From contig NZ_AUDK01000028.1 in NCBI RefSeq assembly GCF_000425425.1, positions 1 to 56,036 of the forward strand: a DNA stretch of 56,036 nt, given 5' to 3'. This document shows, piece after piece, positions 7,027 to 13,949 of the stretch (positions within the stretch are counted from its first letter, which is position 1; every line of letters starts with the position of its first letter). Source of the stretch: Flavobacterium daejeonense DSM 17708. Lineage in GTDB: Bacteria; Bacteroidota; Bacteroidia; Flavobacteriales; Flavobacteriaceae. A program made the position numbers and the translations under genes. The notes beneath the pieces were generated by a model that did not search any database, was not told where the DNA came from, and worked only from the letters and a program-made list of their open reading frames with translations.

Positions 7027-9541
7027 ATGGATTTTTATTTTAGTTTTCAGCATCGGTAATTGGAGTTGGGCGCAACAAACCACTACTCCGTTACCCCTGA
7101 CTACTATTATCAAAAATATTGAACAACAGTATAAAGTAAAATTTTCCTATGCCGTAGCCGATATTGCCACTATCAGTATCGAAAAACCTGCAGTTACGCT
7201 CAGCCTTGAGGAAACTATTGCTTATTTGAATGCCAAAGTTCCGCTTAATTTTAAAGCGCTGGACGATCGATACATTACCATTTCGGCCTTAGACAAAACC
7301 ATTACAATTAACGGAACGGTTCTCGATGAAAATTCCAATACCGTACTTCCGGGCGCTTCTGTCCGAACCAGTAACTCTAAATGGGCTATCAGCAATAAAA
7401 ACGGAAATTTCAACTTAGAAAACATCCCTGTCGAAGCCTTGGTAACTATTTCGTACATAGGTTACGGAACCAAAGAATTCAAAGCCAAAGACTTTTTTGC
7501 CGCCGGAAAAAAAGGTTTATCAATTTCTTTAAAACCAACAAAAGAAGAATTAAATCCGGTTTTGATCCCGGTATTTCTAACCCCCGGATTACAAAAAAAC
7601 ACCGATGGAAGTACCGTTTTAAACACCAAAAAATTTGGCATACTTCCCGGACTGAGCGATCCTGATGTATTGCAATCCATTCAAACTTTACCGGGAGTGG
7701 AAAGCAGTAACGAAAGTATTGCCAACATCAACATTCGCGGCGGTACGAACGATCAGAATTTAATGCTTTGGGACAATATCAAAATGTATCATTCGGGACA
7801 TTTTTTTGGTTTAATTTCGGCTTACAATCCTAATTTGACCAATAAAGTTGTGGTGACTAAAAACGGTACCAGCGCCGAATTTAGCGATGGTGTTTCCGGA
7901 ACGGTAAACATGAGCACCAACGACGAAATTAAAAATTCGGTTTCGGGCGGAGCCGGAATTAATCTCATTAGCGGAGATATTTTTGTCGAAATTCCATTGG
8001 CAAAAAACTTGGAAATTGATCTTTCGGCGCGGCATTCCATCACCGATTTTATTAATACGCCTACCTATTCCAATTATTACAAAAAAAGTTTTCAGGACAC
8101 CGAAATCAATGCCGATAACACTGATAAAAACACACAATCGGATTTTTATTTCTATGATTATACTGCCAAAATTTTATACGATTTAAACGAAAAACATCAG
8201 TTTAGAGCCAATTTTATCGGGATTACCAATGAATTAAATTATGCTGAAAATTATAATTCAGATGATACGAAATCCAAATCCAGTGCGCTTTCGCAAAAAA
8301 ACATGGGACTTGGCGGAAACTGGAAAGCCCAATGGACCGACAAATTTTCCAGCCAACTGAGCAGCTATTATTCGAGATACAATATTGATTCCCGCGATTA
8401 TCGCATTGCCAACGACCAGCTTTTAACCGAGGCCAATGAGGTTATTGAAACCGGAACCAAATTGAATTTGAATTATACTTTTAATGAAAATCTGCAACTT
8501 TTAAACGGTTATCAAATTAACGAAACCGGCATGCTCAATCAAACCCGTGTCAACAATCCGTTTTACTCCAGTACGAAAAAAAGTGTTTTGCTCAATCACG
8601 CGTTGTTTAGCGAATCGACCTTTCATAAAAACAATACTTTTTTAAGACTGGGGGTGCGTTTAAATTATTTTCAAAAATTTCAAAAACTACTTTTGGAACC
8701 CCGAATCAATTTCAGACAGGAACTTAGCAAACAATTGGCTTTGAAAGTAGAAGGCGAATTTAAAAATCAAACCACCACTCAAATCATCGATTTTGAAGAT
8801 GATTTTCTGGGTGTGGAAAAAAGACGCTGGCAATTGGTCAACAACAATACGATTCCTATTGCAAGAAGCAAACAGGCTTCGGCAGGATTTGAATTTCAGC
8901 AAAACAACTGGAATATCGAACTTACCGCTTTTTACAAACTGGTTGACGGAATTACCGCTTCCAACCAAGGATTTTACAACAATTTTCAATACCAAAATGC
9001 GCACGGAAGTTATACCGACAAAGGAATCGAATTCCTAATTAACAAAACCACCCAAAAATACAGTAGCTGGCTGAGTTATACTTTTAGTGAGAACAATTAT
9101 GATTTTGAAAGTTTCACACCTTCAATATTCCCGAATAATGTCGATATGCGACATACGGTAACTTTTGGATTCAATTACAATATTCTGGAAAATTTTAAAA
9201 TCTCCATTGGAGGAAATTACCACAGCGGCATTCCTTATACCAAACCGGTTGAAGGAAACGAAACCGTGCAAAACGGCAACCATACTTTTGTGAATTACGA
9301 TGCGCCAAACAGCCTGAACCTGGATGATTTCCTTCGTTTCGACGCTTCTCTCAGTTACAATTTCAAGTTCAGTTCGGCTGTAAAAGCGACAGTAAGAGCC
9401 GCGGTGATTAATATTTCCAATCAAAAAAACACGATTAATCGCTATTACAAAGTCGATCCTAATGATTCTTCAAAAGCCATACAAGTAAACAACCAATCGT
9501 TAGGTTTGACTCCTAATATGAGTTTTAGGGTCAATTTTTAA
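7013..9541 (+). CDS. TonB-dependent outer-membrane receptor with STN signalling domain (FecA-like)
   Basis: The protein has 842 residues. Domain order is: signal peptide (1-20, ending WAQ); STN domain (about 25-90); carboxypeptidase-regulatory-like beta sandwich (about 98-165, NGTVLDENSNTVLPGASV); TonB plug (about 195-300, INIRGGTNDQNLMLWD); then a barrel ending with a terminal Phe. STN domains are found on receptors that signal to FecR-type partners, which fits the gene order sigma, anti-sigma, receptor. No SusD-like lipoprotein gene follows, so this is not a standard polysaccharide utilisation pair. The imported ligand is unknown. Two hairpins follow the stop codon. Confidence 0.92.
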   Translation: MKFSKWIFILVFSIGNWSWAQQTTTPLPLTTIIKNIEQQYKVKFSYAVADIATISIEKPAVTLSLEETIAYLNAKVPLNFKALDDRYITISALDKTITINGTVLDENSNTVLPGASVRTSNSKWAISNKNGNFNLENIPVEALVTISYIGYGTKEFKAKDFFAAGKKGLSISLKPTKEELNPVLIPVFLTPGLQKNTDGSTVLNTKKFGILPGLSDPDVLQSIQTLPGVESSNESIANINIRGGTNDQNLMLWDNIKMYHSGHFFGLISAYNPNLTNKVVVTKNGTSAEFSDGVSGTVNMSTNDEIKNSVSGGAGINLISGDIFVEIPLAKNLEIDLSARHSITDFINTPTYSNYYKKSFQDTEINADNTDKNTQSDFYFYDYTAKILYDLNEKHQFRANFIGITNELNYAENYNSDDTKSKSSALSQKNMGLGGNWKAQWTDKFSSQLSSYYSRYNIDSRDYRIANDQLLTEANEVIETGTKLNLNYTFNENLQLLNGYQINETGMLNQTRVNNPFYSSTKKSVLLNHALFSESTFHKNNTFLRLGVRLNYFQKFQKLLLEPRINFRQELSKQLALKVEGEFKNQTTTQIIDFEDDFLGVEKRRWQLVNNNTIPIARSKQASAGFEFQQNNWNIELTAFYKLVDGITASNQGFYNNFQYQNAHGSYTDKGIEFLINKTTQKYSSWLSYTFSENNYDFESFTPSIFPNNVDMRHTVTFGFNYNILENFKISIGGNYHSGIPYTKPVEGNETVQNGNHTFVNYDAPNSLNLDDFLRFDASLSYNFKFSSAVKATVRAAVINISNQKNTINRYYKVDPNDSSKAIQVNNQSLGLTPNMSFRVNF

Positions 9542-9543
9542 TT

Positions 9544-9581
9544 TTTAGTACATGACAAAATATATTTTGTCATGTACTAAA
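9544..9581. repeat. 38-bp perfect palindrome
   Basis: Two 17-base arms (TTTAGTACATGACAAAA and its complement) flank TATA, so the whole 38 bases read the same on both strands. It begins three bases after the TonB receptor stop. It may act as a terminator stem, but it lacks a clean T run and is AT-rich. A binding or recombination site is also possible. Confidence 0.9.
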
Positions 9582-9593
9582 ATATTACATATA

Positions 9594-9633
9594 AAAAAAT
9601 CCCTTTCAAAATCAAATTTGAAAGGGATTTTTT
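9594..9633. terminator. Terminator hairpin, duplicate of the glmM terminator
   Basis: A 17-bp stem (9594-9610 with 9617-9633, core TCCCTTTCAAA) has A and T runs on either side and works in both directions. It is almost identical to the hairpin at 11095-11135 beyond the intact glmM gene and belongs to the same duplicated segment as the glmM remnant. Confidence 0.9.
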
Positions 9634-9651
9634 AGTTGTAACCAGCAGAAC

Positions 9652-9768
9652 TTAAATTCCTGCGATTGCTTTGATTTCATCAATAATACTCAAGGCCAAA
9701 GCATCAGTCTGAGATTGCAAAGGTGCTTCGGTATAAATGCGGATATTAGGTTCGGTATTGGATTCTCT
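9652..9768 (-). pseudogene. Remnant of glmM 3' end (last ~38 codons)
   Basis: Read on the minus strand, this stretch encodes RESNTEPNIRIYTEAPLQSQ and continues to the same C-terminus and stop (IKAIAGI) as the intact glmM at 11151-12545. About 90 percent of bases agree by hand alignment, and only four of 38 residues differ. Upstream of the arginine codon homology stops abruptly, and the parDE promoter begins some ten bases later. No start codon or remaining gene body is present, so it cannot make GlmM. It looks like the stub of a related allele left by a recombination or insertion event. Confidence 0.88.
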
Positions 9769-9780
9769 TTAAAGAAGAAA

Positions 9781-9812
9781 TTTGAATTTAATACCAATAA
9801 TTGGTATCTTTG
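9781..9812 (+). promoter_or_regulatory. parDE promoter with overlapping inverted-repeat operator
   Basis: TTTG at 9781-9784 and TATCTTTG at 9805-9812 are separated by 20 bases, matching the Bacteroidota consensus. The inverted repeat ATACCAA-TAA-TTGGTAT (9791-9807) fills the spacer and overlaps the -7 box. This is the expected position for an autorepression site of the ParD antitoxin. Confidence 0.72.
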
Positions 9813-9827
9813 ATAAAAATAAAAGTT

Positions 9828-10073
9828 ATGGCACGAAATACATCAATATTATTGGGAGACTATTTTGAAAAATTCATTGAAGAACAAATTTCCACTGGAA
9901 AATATAGTTCTGTAAGTGAAGTTATCAGAACTGCTTTAAGAGTATTTGAACAAGAAGAAATGAAAAAAAAATCGCTAATCAATGAACTCAAAATTGGTGA
10001 AAAAAGTAGTAAAATCAGAAATTTTGACCGCGATAAAAATCTTGAAATACTAAAAGCTAATTTTCAAAAATAA
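9828..10073 (+). CDS. parD: ParD-family antitoxin (ribbon-helix-helix)
   Basis: The protein has 81 residues. ATG at 9828 (MARNTSILLGDYFEKFIEEQ) is chosen over an upstream in-frame TTG because the latter lies inside the promoter and operator. The N-terminal half is a ribbon-helix-helix DNA-binding fold with the ParD signature SSVSEVIRTALRVFEQEE. The C-terminal half is charged and would wrap around the toxin. The gene overlaps the toxin start by one base (TAATG), the usual coupled arrangement. ParD neutralises ParE and represses its own operon. The block appears more AT-rich than its neighbours, consistent with acquisition. Confidence 0.92.
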   Translation: MARNTSILLGDYFEKFIEEQISTGKYSSVSEVIRTALRVFEQEEMKKKSLINELKIGEKSSKIRNFDRDKNLEILKANFQK

Positions 10074-10372
10074 TGTCAGCGTATATAATTAGTGAAAAGG
10101 CATTAGAAGACATTAATAACATTTGGATTTATACGGCAGAAAATTGGTCTGTTGAACAAGCAGATAGATACTATAATTTAATTATTGACGAAATTGAATA
10201 CATCACCCGTAATTTTGACATGGCACTTGACATTGGAAAAATTAGAAAATCATATCGCTATTCAAAAGTAAAATCTCACATAATTTTCTTCAAAAAAGAC
10301 AAAACCAATAAAATTGAAGTTGTTAGAGTTTTACATGAAAGAATGGATATTGAAAATAGATTAGCGGAATAA
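10073..10372 (+). CDS. parE: ParE/RelE-superfamily toxin
   Basis: The protein has 99 residues. It opens with YIISEKALEDINNIWIYTAENWS, the ParE signature helix pair, and includes the later IGKIRKSYRYSKVKSHIIFFKKD segment and the C-terminal VVRVLHERMDIENRL typical of ParE. The length is normal and no residue looks lost, so the toxin is probably active or was recently so. Characterised ParE proteins poison DNA gyrase. The gene is translationally coupled to parD. It lies between the broken and the intact copies of the glmM 3' end. Confidence 0.92.
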   Translation: MSAYIISEKALEDINNIWIYTAENWSVEQADRYYNLIIDEIEYITRNFDMALDIGKIRKSYRYSKVKSHIIFFKKDKTNKIEVVRVLHERMDIENRLAE

Positions 10373-10454
10373 CTAAAAAAACTAAATTTCACACTAATAT
10401 CTTATTTTAAATAAAATAGCAGTATTTTAGTTCAAACTATTAAAAAATAAAATT

Positions 10455-10853
10455 ATGAACAAAAACACTGATTTAGGTTTACTAATCCTTCGAATCGCTG
10501 TGGGAGGATTAATGTTATTGCACGGAATTGCTAAAATTGGAAAAACGTCATTCATTGCAGGAATGCTGGAAGAAAAAGGATTGCCTTCCATACTATCTTA
10601 TGGCGTTTATTTTACTGAAATTATCGCTCCTTTATTGATTATAGCTGGTTTTAGAACCAGAATATCTTCGGTAGTTTATATTTCAGGTGCATTATTTGCC
10701 CTGTTTTTAGTACACAGTAACCAAATATTATCTTTAAATGAAGCTGGCGGTTGGCAATTAGAGTTATTAGGTTTATACATTTCAGGAGCTTTAACCTTAT
10801 TCTTTACAGGTGGAGGAAAACTAGCCGTATCATCCTCTAATCAATGGGATTAA
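10455..10853 (+). CDS. DoxX-family membrane protein
   Basis: The protein has 132 residues with four hydrophobic helices. The first carries the family feature LGLLILRIAVGGLMLLHGIAKI, and the last holds the LELLGLYISGALTLFFTGGG segment. DoxX-like proteins are inner-membrane proteins; some are tied to redox or thiosulfate metabolism, but most have no assigned role. It is the third gene of the block between the two glmM 3' ends, 82 bases after parE and on the same strand. No link with the toxin is implied. Confidence 0.88.
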   Translation: MNKNTDLGLLILRIAVGGLMLLHGIAKIGKTSFIAGMLEEKGLPSILSYGVYFTEIIAPLLIIAGFRTRISSVVYISGALFALFLVHSNQILSLNEAGGWQLELLGLYISGALTLFFTGGGKLAVSSSNQWD

Positions 10854-10935
10854 ATATAAAAGCCCTATCTAAATGAATTTCTGAAAGAATTAATTTTTCA
10901 AAATCAAATACTATTAACCTAAAACCTTTTACAAC

Positions 10936-11091
10936 ATGATGTTATTTCCTTTCTTTTTTGTGATAATCTACATAGCAATTTTATTTGGAATCTTTTATTT
11001 GATCTATACCTGGGTTAACAAATTCATTCGTTTAAGAGAAGAACACAATAACTTGCTTAGAGAAATTATCAAAAAAATGGATTCAAAATAA
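10936..11091 (+). CDS. Small single-pass membrane protein (51 residues)
   Basis: The ORF starts ATGATG and encodes MMLFPFFFVIIYIAILFGIF and beyond. One hydrophobic helix (about 3-26) is followed by an amphipathic, charged helix rich in Arg, Glu and Lys (KFIRLREEHNNLLREIIKKM) that could form a coiled coil in the cytoplasm. The codons look ordinary and the frame is clean to the TAA. From memory, similar short proteins occur in other flavobacteria; no function is known. It lies between doxX and the glmM terminator. Confidence 0.72.
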   Translation: MMLFPFFFVIIYIAILFGIFYLIYTWVNKFIRLREEHNNLLREIIKKMDSK

Positions 11092-11094
11092 ATT

Positions 11095-11135
11095 AAAAAA
11101 TCCCTTTCAAAATTAAATTTGAAAGGGATTCTTCT
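11095..11135. terminator. Terminator of glmM (bidirectional)
   Basis: The stem 11099-11111 pairs with 11118-11130 (AATCCCTTTCAAA core) around a six-base loop. On the minus strand it runs into TTTTTT, terminating glmM. It is nearly identical to the hairpin at 9594-9633. Confidence 0.88.
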
Positions 11136-11150
11136 TTATAAAAACAGCAA

Positions 11151-12545
11151 TTAAATTCCTGCGATTGCTTTGATTTCATCAATAATACGCAATGCCAAAG
11201 CATCAGCCTGTGATTGCAAAGGCGCTTCGGTATAAATACGAATAATCGGTTCGGTATTGGATTTTCTCAAATGTACCCATTCGTTAGCAAAATCAATTTT
11301 CACTCCGTCAACTGTAGAAATATCTTCATTTTTGTATTTCTCAGTCATAGCCACTAAAATCGCATCTACATCAATTTGAGGCGTTAATTCAATTTTGTTT
11401 TTGCTCATATAATACTCCGGATAAGAAGCACGCAAAGCCGAAACACTCATTTTTTTATTGGCTAAATGTGTCAAAAACAAAGCCACTCCTACCAAACTGT
11501 CACGCCCGTAATGCGACTCCGGATAAATGATTCCACCGTTTCCTTCGCCACCAATAACGGCATTGTTTTTCTTCATCAATTCCACCACATTCACCTCACC
11601 TACTGCGCTGGCTTCGTAACTTCCGCCGTGAGCTAAGGTCACATCGCGCAATGCACGGGATGAAGACATATTAGAAACGGTATTTCCAGGCATTTTACTC
11701 AACACATAATCAGCAACGGCAACCAAAGTATATTCTTCACCAAACATTTCTCCGTCGTCACTTATAAAAGCCAAACGATCCACATCCGGATCGACCACGA
11801 TACCAAAATCCGCTTTTTCTTCTACTACCAATTCGCAGATATCCGTCAAATGTTCTTTCAACGGTTCCGGATTGTGAGGGAAATGACCGTTTGGTTCGCA
11901 ATATAATTTTACGACTTCCACACCCATTACTTCTAATAATTTTGGAATAATAACACCGCCTGAAGAATTCACCCCATCAACCACAACTTTAAATTTAGCC
12001 GCTTTTACAGCTTCAATATCAACTAAAGACAAGTTCAACACTTCATCGATATGAATATCCATATAAGCATTATTTTCAATTACTTCGCCTAAATTATCCA
12101 CATCCGAAAATTCAAAAGCTTCTGCCTCGGCAATAGTCAGAATTTTTTCACCTTCCACTCCGTTTAAAAACTCTCCTTTATCATTCAGCAATTTCAATGC
12201 GTTCCATTGTTTTGGATTATGTGAAGCTGTCAAAATAATTCCGCCATCAGCACTTTCCAGTGGCACTGCTACTTCAACCGTTGGCGTTGTCGAAAGTCCT
12301 AAATCAATAACATCAATTCCTAAACCAACTAGGGTATTTACTACCAAATTATGAATCATTGGCCCCGAAATTCGGGCATCACGACCTACTACTACTTTTA
12401 AATTTTTAGCATCCTGCCCTTTAGTATTTTTCAGCCAGGTTCCGTAAGCCGAAGCAAATTTTACCGCATCAACCGGAGTAAGATTATCTCCTACTTTTCC
12501 GCCAATGGTTCCTCTAATTCCTGATATTGATTTTATTAATGTCAT
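11151..12545 (-). CDS. glmM: Phosphoglucosamine mutase
   Basis: The protein has 464 residues of the alpha-D-phosphohexomutase family. The phosphoserine loop TASHNPKQWN places the catalytic Ser at 108. The metal-binding loop reads DPDVDRLAF, and the sugar-binding loop GEGNGGII and C-terminal phosphate-binding RKSNTEPIIRIYTEA are present. It converts glucosamine-6-phosphate to glucosamine-1-phosphate for UDP-GlcNAc, hence peptidoglycan and LPS synthesis. A related phosphomannomutase/phosphoglucomutase role cannot be excluded from sequence. Its last ~38 codons and terminator exist in a second, diverged copy at 9594-9768. Confidence 0.9.
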   Translation of the reverse strand: MTLIKSISGIRGTIGGKVGDNLTPVDAVKFASAYGTWLKNTKGQDAKNLKVVVGRDARISGPMIHNLVVNTLVGLGIDVIDLGLSTTPTVEVAVPLESADGGIILTASHNPKQWNALKLLNDKGEFLNGVEGEKILTIAEAEAFEFSDVDNLGEVIENNAYMDIHIDEVLNLSLVDIEAVKAAKFKVVVDGVNSSGGVIIPKLLEVMGVEVVKLYCEPNGHFPHNPEPLKEHLTDICELVVEEKADFGIVVDPDVDRLAFISDDGEMFGEEYTLVAVADYVLSKMPGNTVSNMSSSRALRDVTLAHGGSYEASAVGEVNVVELMKKNNAVIGGEGNGGIIYPESHYGRDSLVGVALFLTHLANKKMSVSALRASYPEYYMSKNKIELTPQIDVDAILVAMTEKYKNEDISTVDGVKIDFANEWVHLRKSNTEPIIRIYTEAPLQSQADALALRIIDEIKAIAGI

Positions 12546-12591
12546 TCTTGTTTCTATTTAATTTATTTGGTTATTTAAAGAATATTGGGAA

Positions 12592-12599
12592 CAAATATA
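12592..12599 (-). promoter_or_regulatory. -7 box of glmM
   Basis: Reads TATATTTG on the minus strand, 47 bases before the glmM start. The upstream element is less clear. Confidence 0.5.
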
Positions 12600-12646
12600 A
12601 CAATTGACAGCTAACAAAAGTCAATTAGATTTCATATTTTAGACGA

Positions 12647-13231
12647 ATGAATTTCTTAGCACACATCTATCTTTCCGGAAACAACGAATATATAAAAATC
12701 GGCAATTTCATGGCTGATGGTATTCGCGGGAAACAATTTGAAAAATATCCGGAAGCCATTCAAAAAGGAATTTTGTTACATCGGGCTATCGATACTTTTA
12801 CCGATGAGCATCCGCTTTTCAGGCAAAGTACCAAACGGCTTCACGAACGTTATCATCATTATGCCGGTGTGATTGTCGATATTTATTACGATCATTTTTT
12901 AGCCAAAAACTGGGAAAAGTACTCTGAAGAAAATTTAGACGATTTTGTATCCGAATTTTACCAGTCGTTGCATCAAAATCATGCCGTTTTAAGCGAAAAA
13001 ACTAAAAACATCCTTCCTTATATGGAAAAACAAAACTGGCTTTCGAGCTATCAAACCATCGAAGGCATTCACCAAATTTTGACGCAAATGGATCGACGAA
13101 CCCAAAACAATTCCAATATGCGTTTTGCTTCAGAAGAATTGCTAGCTTTTTACGACGAATTTGAAAATGAATTTACACTCTTCTTTGAAGATATTCGAAA
13201 TTATTGTTCCCAAAAACTAAACAAATTTTAA
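12647..13231 (+). CDS. ACP phosphodiesterase (AcpH/DUF479 family)
   Basis: The protein has 194 residues. The HD-like metal-binding residues of the family are visible in order: MNFLAHIYLS, GNFMAD, LHRAIDTFTDEHP and YYDHFLAKNW. E. coli AcpH removes the 4'-phosphopantetheine group from acyl carrier protein, regenerating apo-ACP. Length equals the family norm. The stop is one base before the next ATG (13233), so the alkylation-repair-like gene is co-translated. The name is by family; no activity for the flavobacterial branch is known to me. Confidence 0.85.
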   Translation: MNFLAHIYLSGNNEYIKIGNFMADGIRGKQFEKYPEAIQKGILLHRAIDTFTDEHPLFRQSTKRLHERYHHYAGVIVDIYYDHFLAKNWEKYSEENLDDFVSEFYQSLHQNHAVLSEKTKNILPYMEKQNWLSSYQTIEGIHQILTQMDRRTQNNSNMRFASEELLAFYDEFENEFTLFFEDIRNYCSQKLNKF

Positions 13232-13232
13232 A

Positions 13233-13907
13233 ATGGCATTTATAGCTCAATTAGAAACAGCGTTTCAGGAAAACGCAACTCCAGAGAATGCTGTTCCGAT
13301 GGCTAAATACATGAAAAATCATTTTGTTTTTTACGGCATCAAAACCACCGAAAGAAGACAAAAGTTTCAGGAAATTTGGAAAGCAAACAAAGCAGCAGTT
13401 TCAAAAAACGCCAGAACCATCGCTTTAGAATTGTATGCCAAAGAGCCCAGAGAATTACACTATTGCGCGATTGAAATGCTAACAAAAGAACTCAAAGGAA
13501 AATACAAAAAAGAAGACATTCAACTCATTGAAAATTTAATTATTACCCATTCCTGGTGGGACAGCGTAGATACGATTTCGAAATACATTTTAGGACAATA
13601 TCTCATAGAATTTCCAGAAATGATTCCGGAAGTAATCTTTCAATTTTCAAATTCCGAAAACATGTGGCTCAACAGGAGTGCTATTCTGTTTCAACTGGGT
13701 TACAAAGAAAAAACCGATTTTGAATTACTGCAATCCATTGGGATCCAACATCTAAATTCGAAGGAATTTTTTATTCAAAAAGCAATCGGCTGGGCTTTAC
13801 GGGAATATGCTAAAACCAATCCCGAAGCCGTATTTGATTTTGTTTCAAAAAGTAATTTGAAGCCATTAAGTAAAAAAGAAGCTATAAAAAATATAGGTCG
13901 TCCTTAA
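13233..13907 (+). CDS. AlkD-like DNA alkylation repair protein
   Basis: The protein has 224 residues, all helical and HEAT-like. It carries the family segments MAKYMKNHFVFYGIKTTERR, AKEPRELHYCAIEML and THSWWDSVDTIS; the W-W-D-S-V-D stretch contains the catalytic Asp and DNA-facing tryptophans of AlkD. AlkD glycosylases excise bulky or charged alkylated purines without flipping the base. It is tightly linked to the ACP phosphodiesterase gene (gap of one base), a pairing with no obvious functional logic. Confidence 0.9.
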   Translation: MAFIAQLETAFQENATPENAVPMAKYMKNHFVFYGIKTTERRQKFQEIWKANKAAVSKNARTIALELYAKEPRELHYCAIEMLTKELKGKYKKEDIQLIENLIITHSWWDSVDTISKYILGQYLIEFPEMIPEVIFQFSNSENMWLNRSAILFQLGYKEKTDFELLQSIGIQHLNSKEFFIQKAIGWALREYAKTNPEAVFDFVSKSNLKPLSKKEAIKNIGRP

Positions 13908-13916
13908 AATATGTAG

Positions 13917-13924
13917 TAAATTTG
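13917..13924 (+). promoter_or_regulatory. -7 box before the ClC gene
   Basis: TAAATTTG matches the -7 consensus 26 bases upstream of the ClC start. No convincing -33 element is seen. Confidence 0.45.
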
Positions 13925-13949
13925 TTCACTCAAAAAAAACAAAGCATCA

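Noticed and set aside
7222..9424. Several long open frames on the opposite strand or in other frames within the TonB receptor gene
   Set aside because: They have no family resemblance, no start context, and lie wholly inside a confidently assigned gene.
9801..9827. An upstream TTG start for parD
   Set aside because: It lies inside the operator and -7 box; MARNTS at 9828 is the family-like start.
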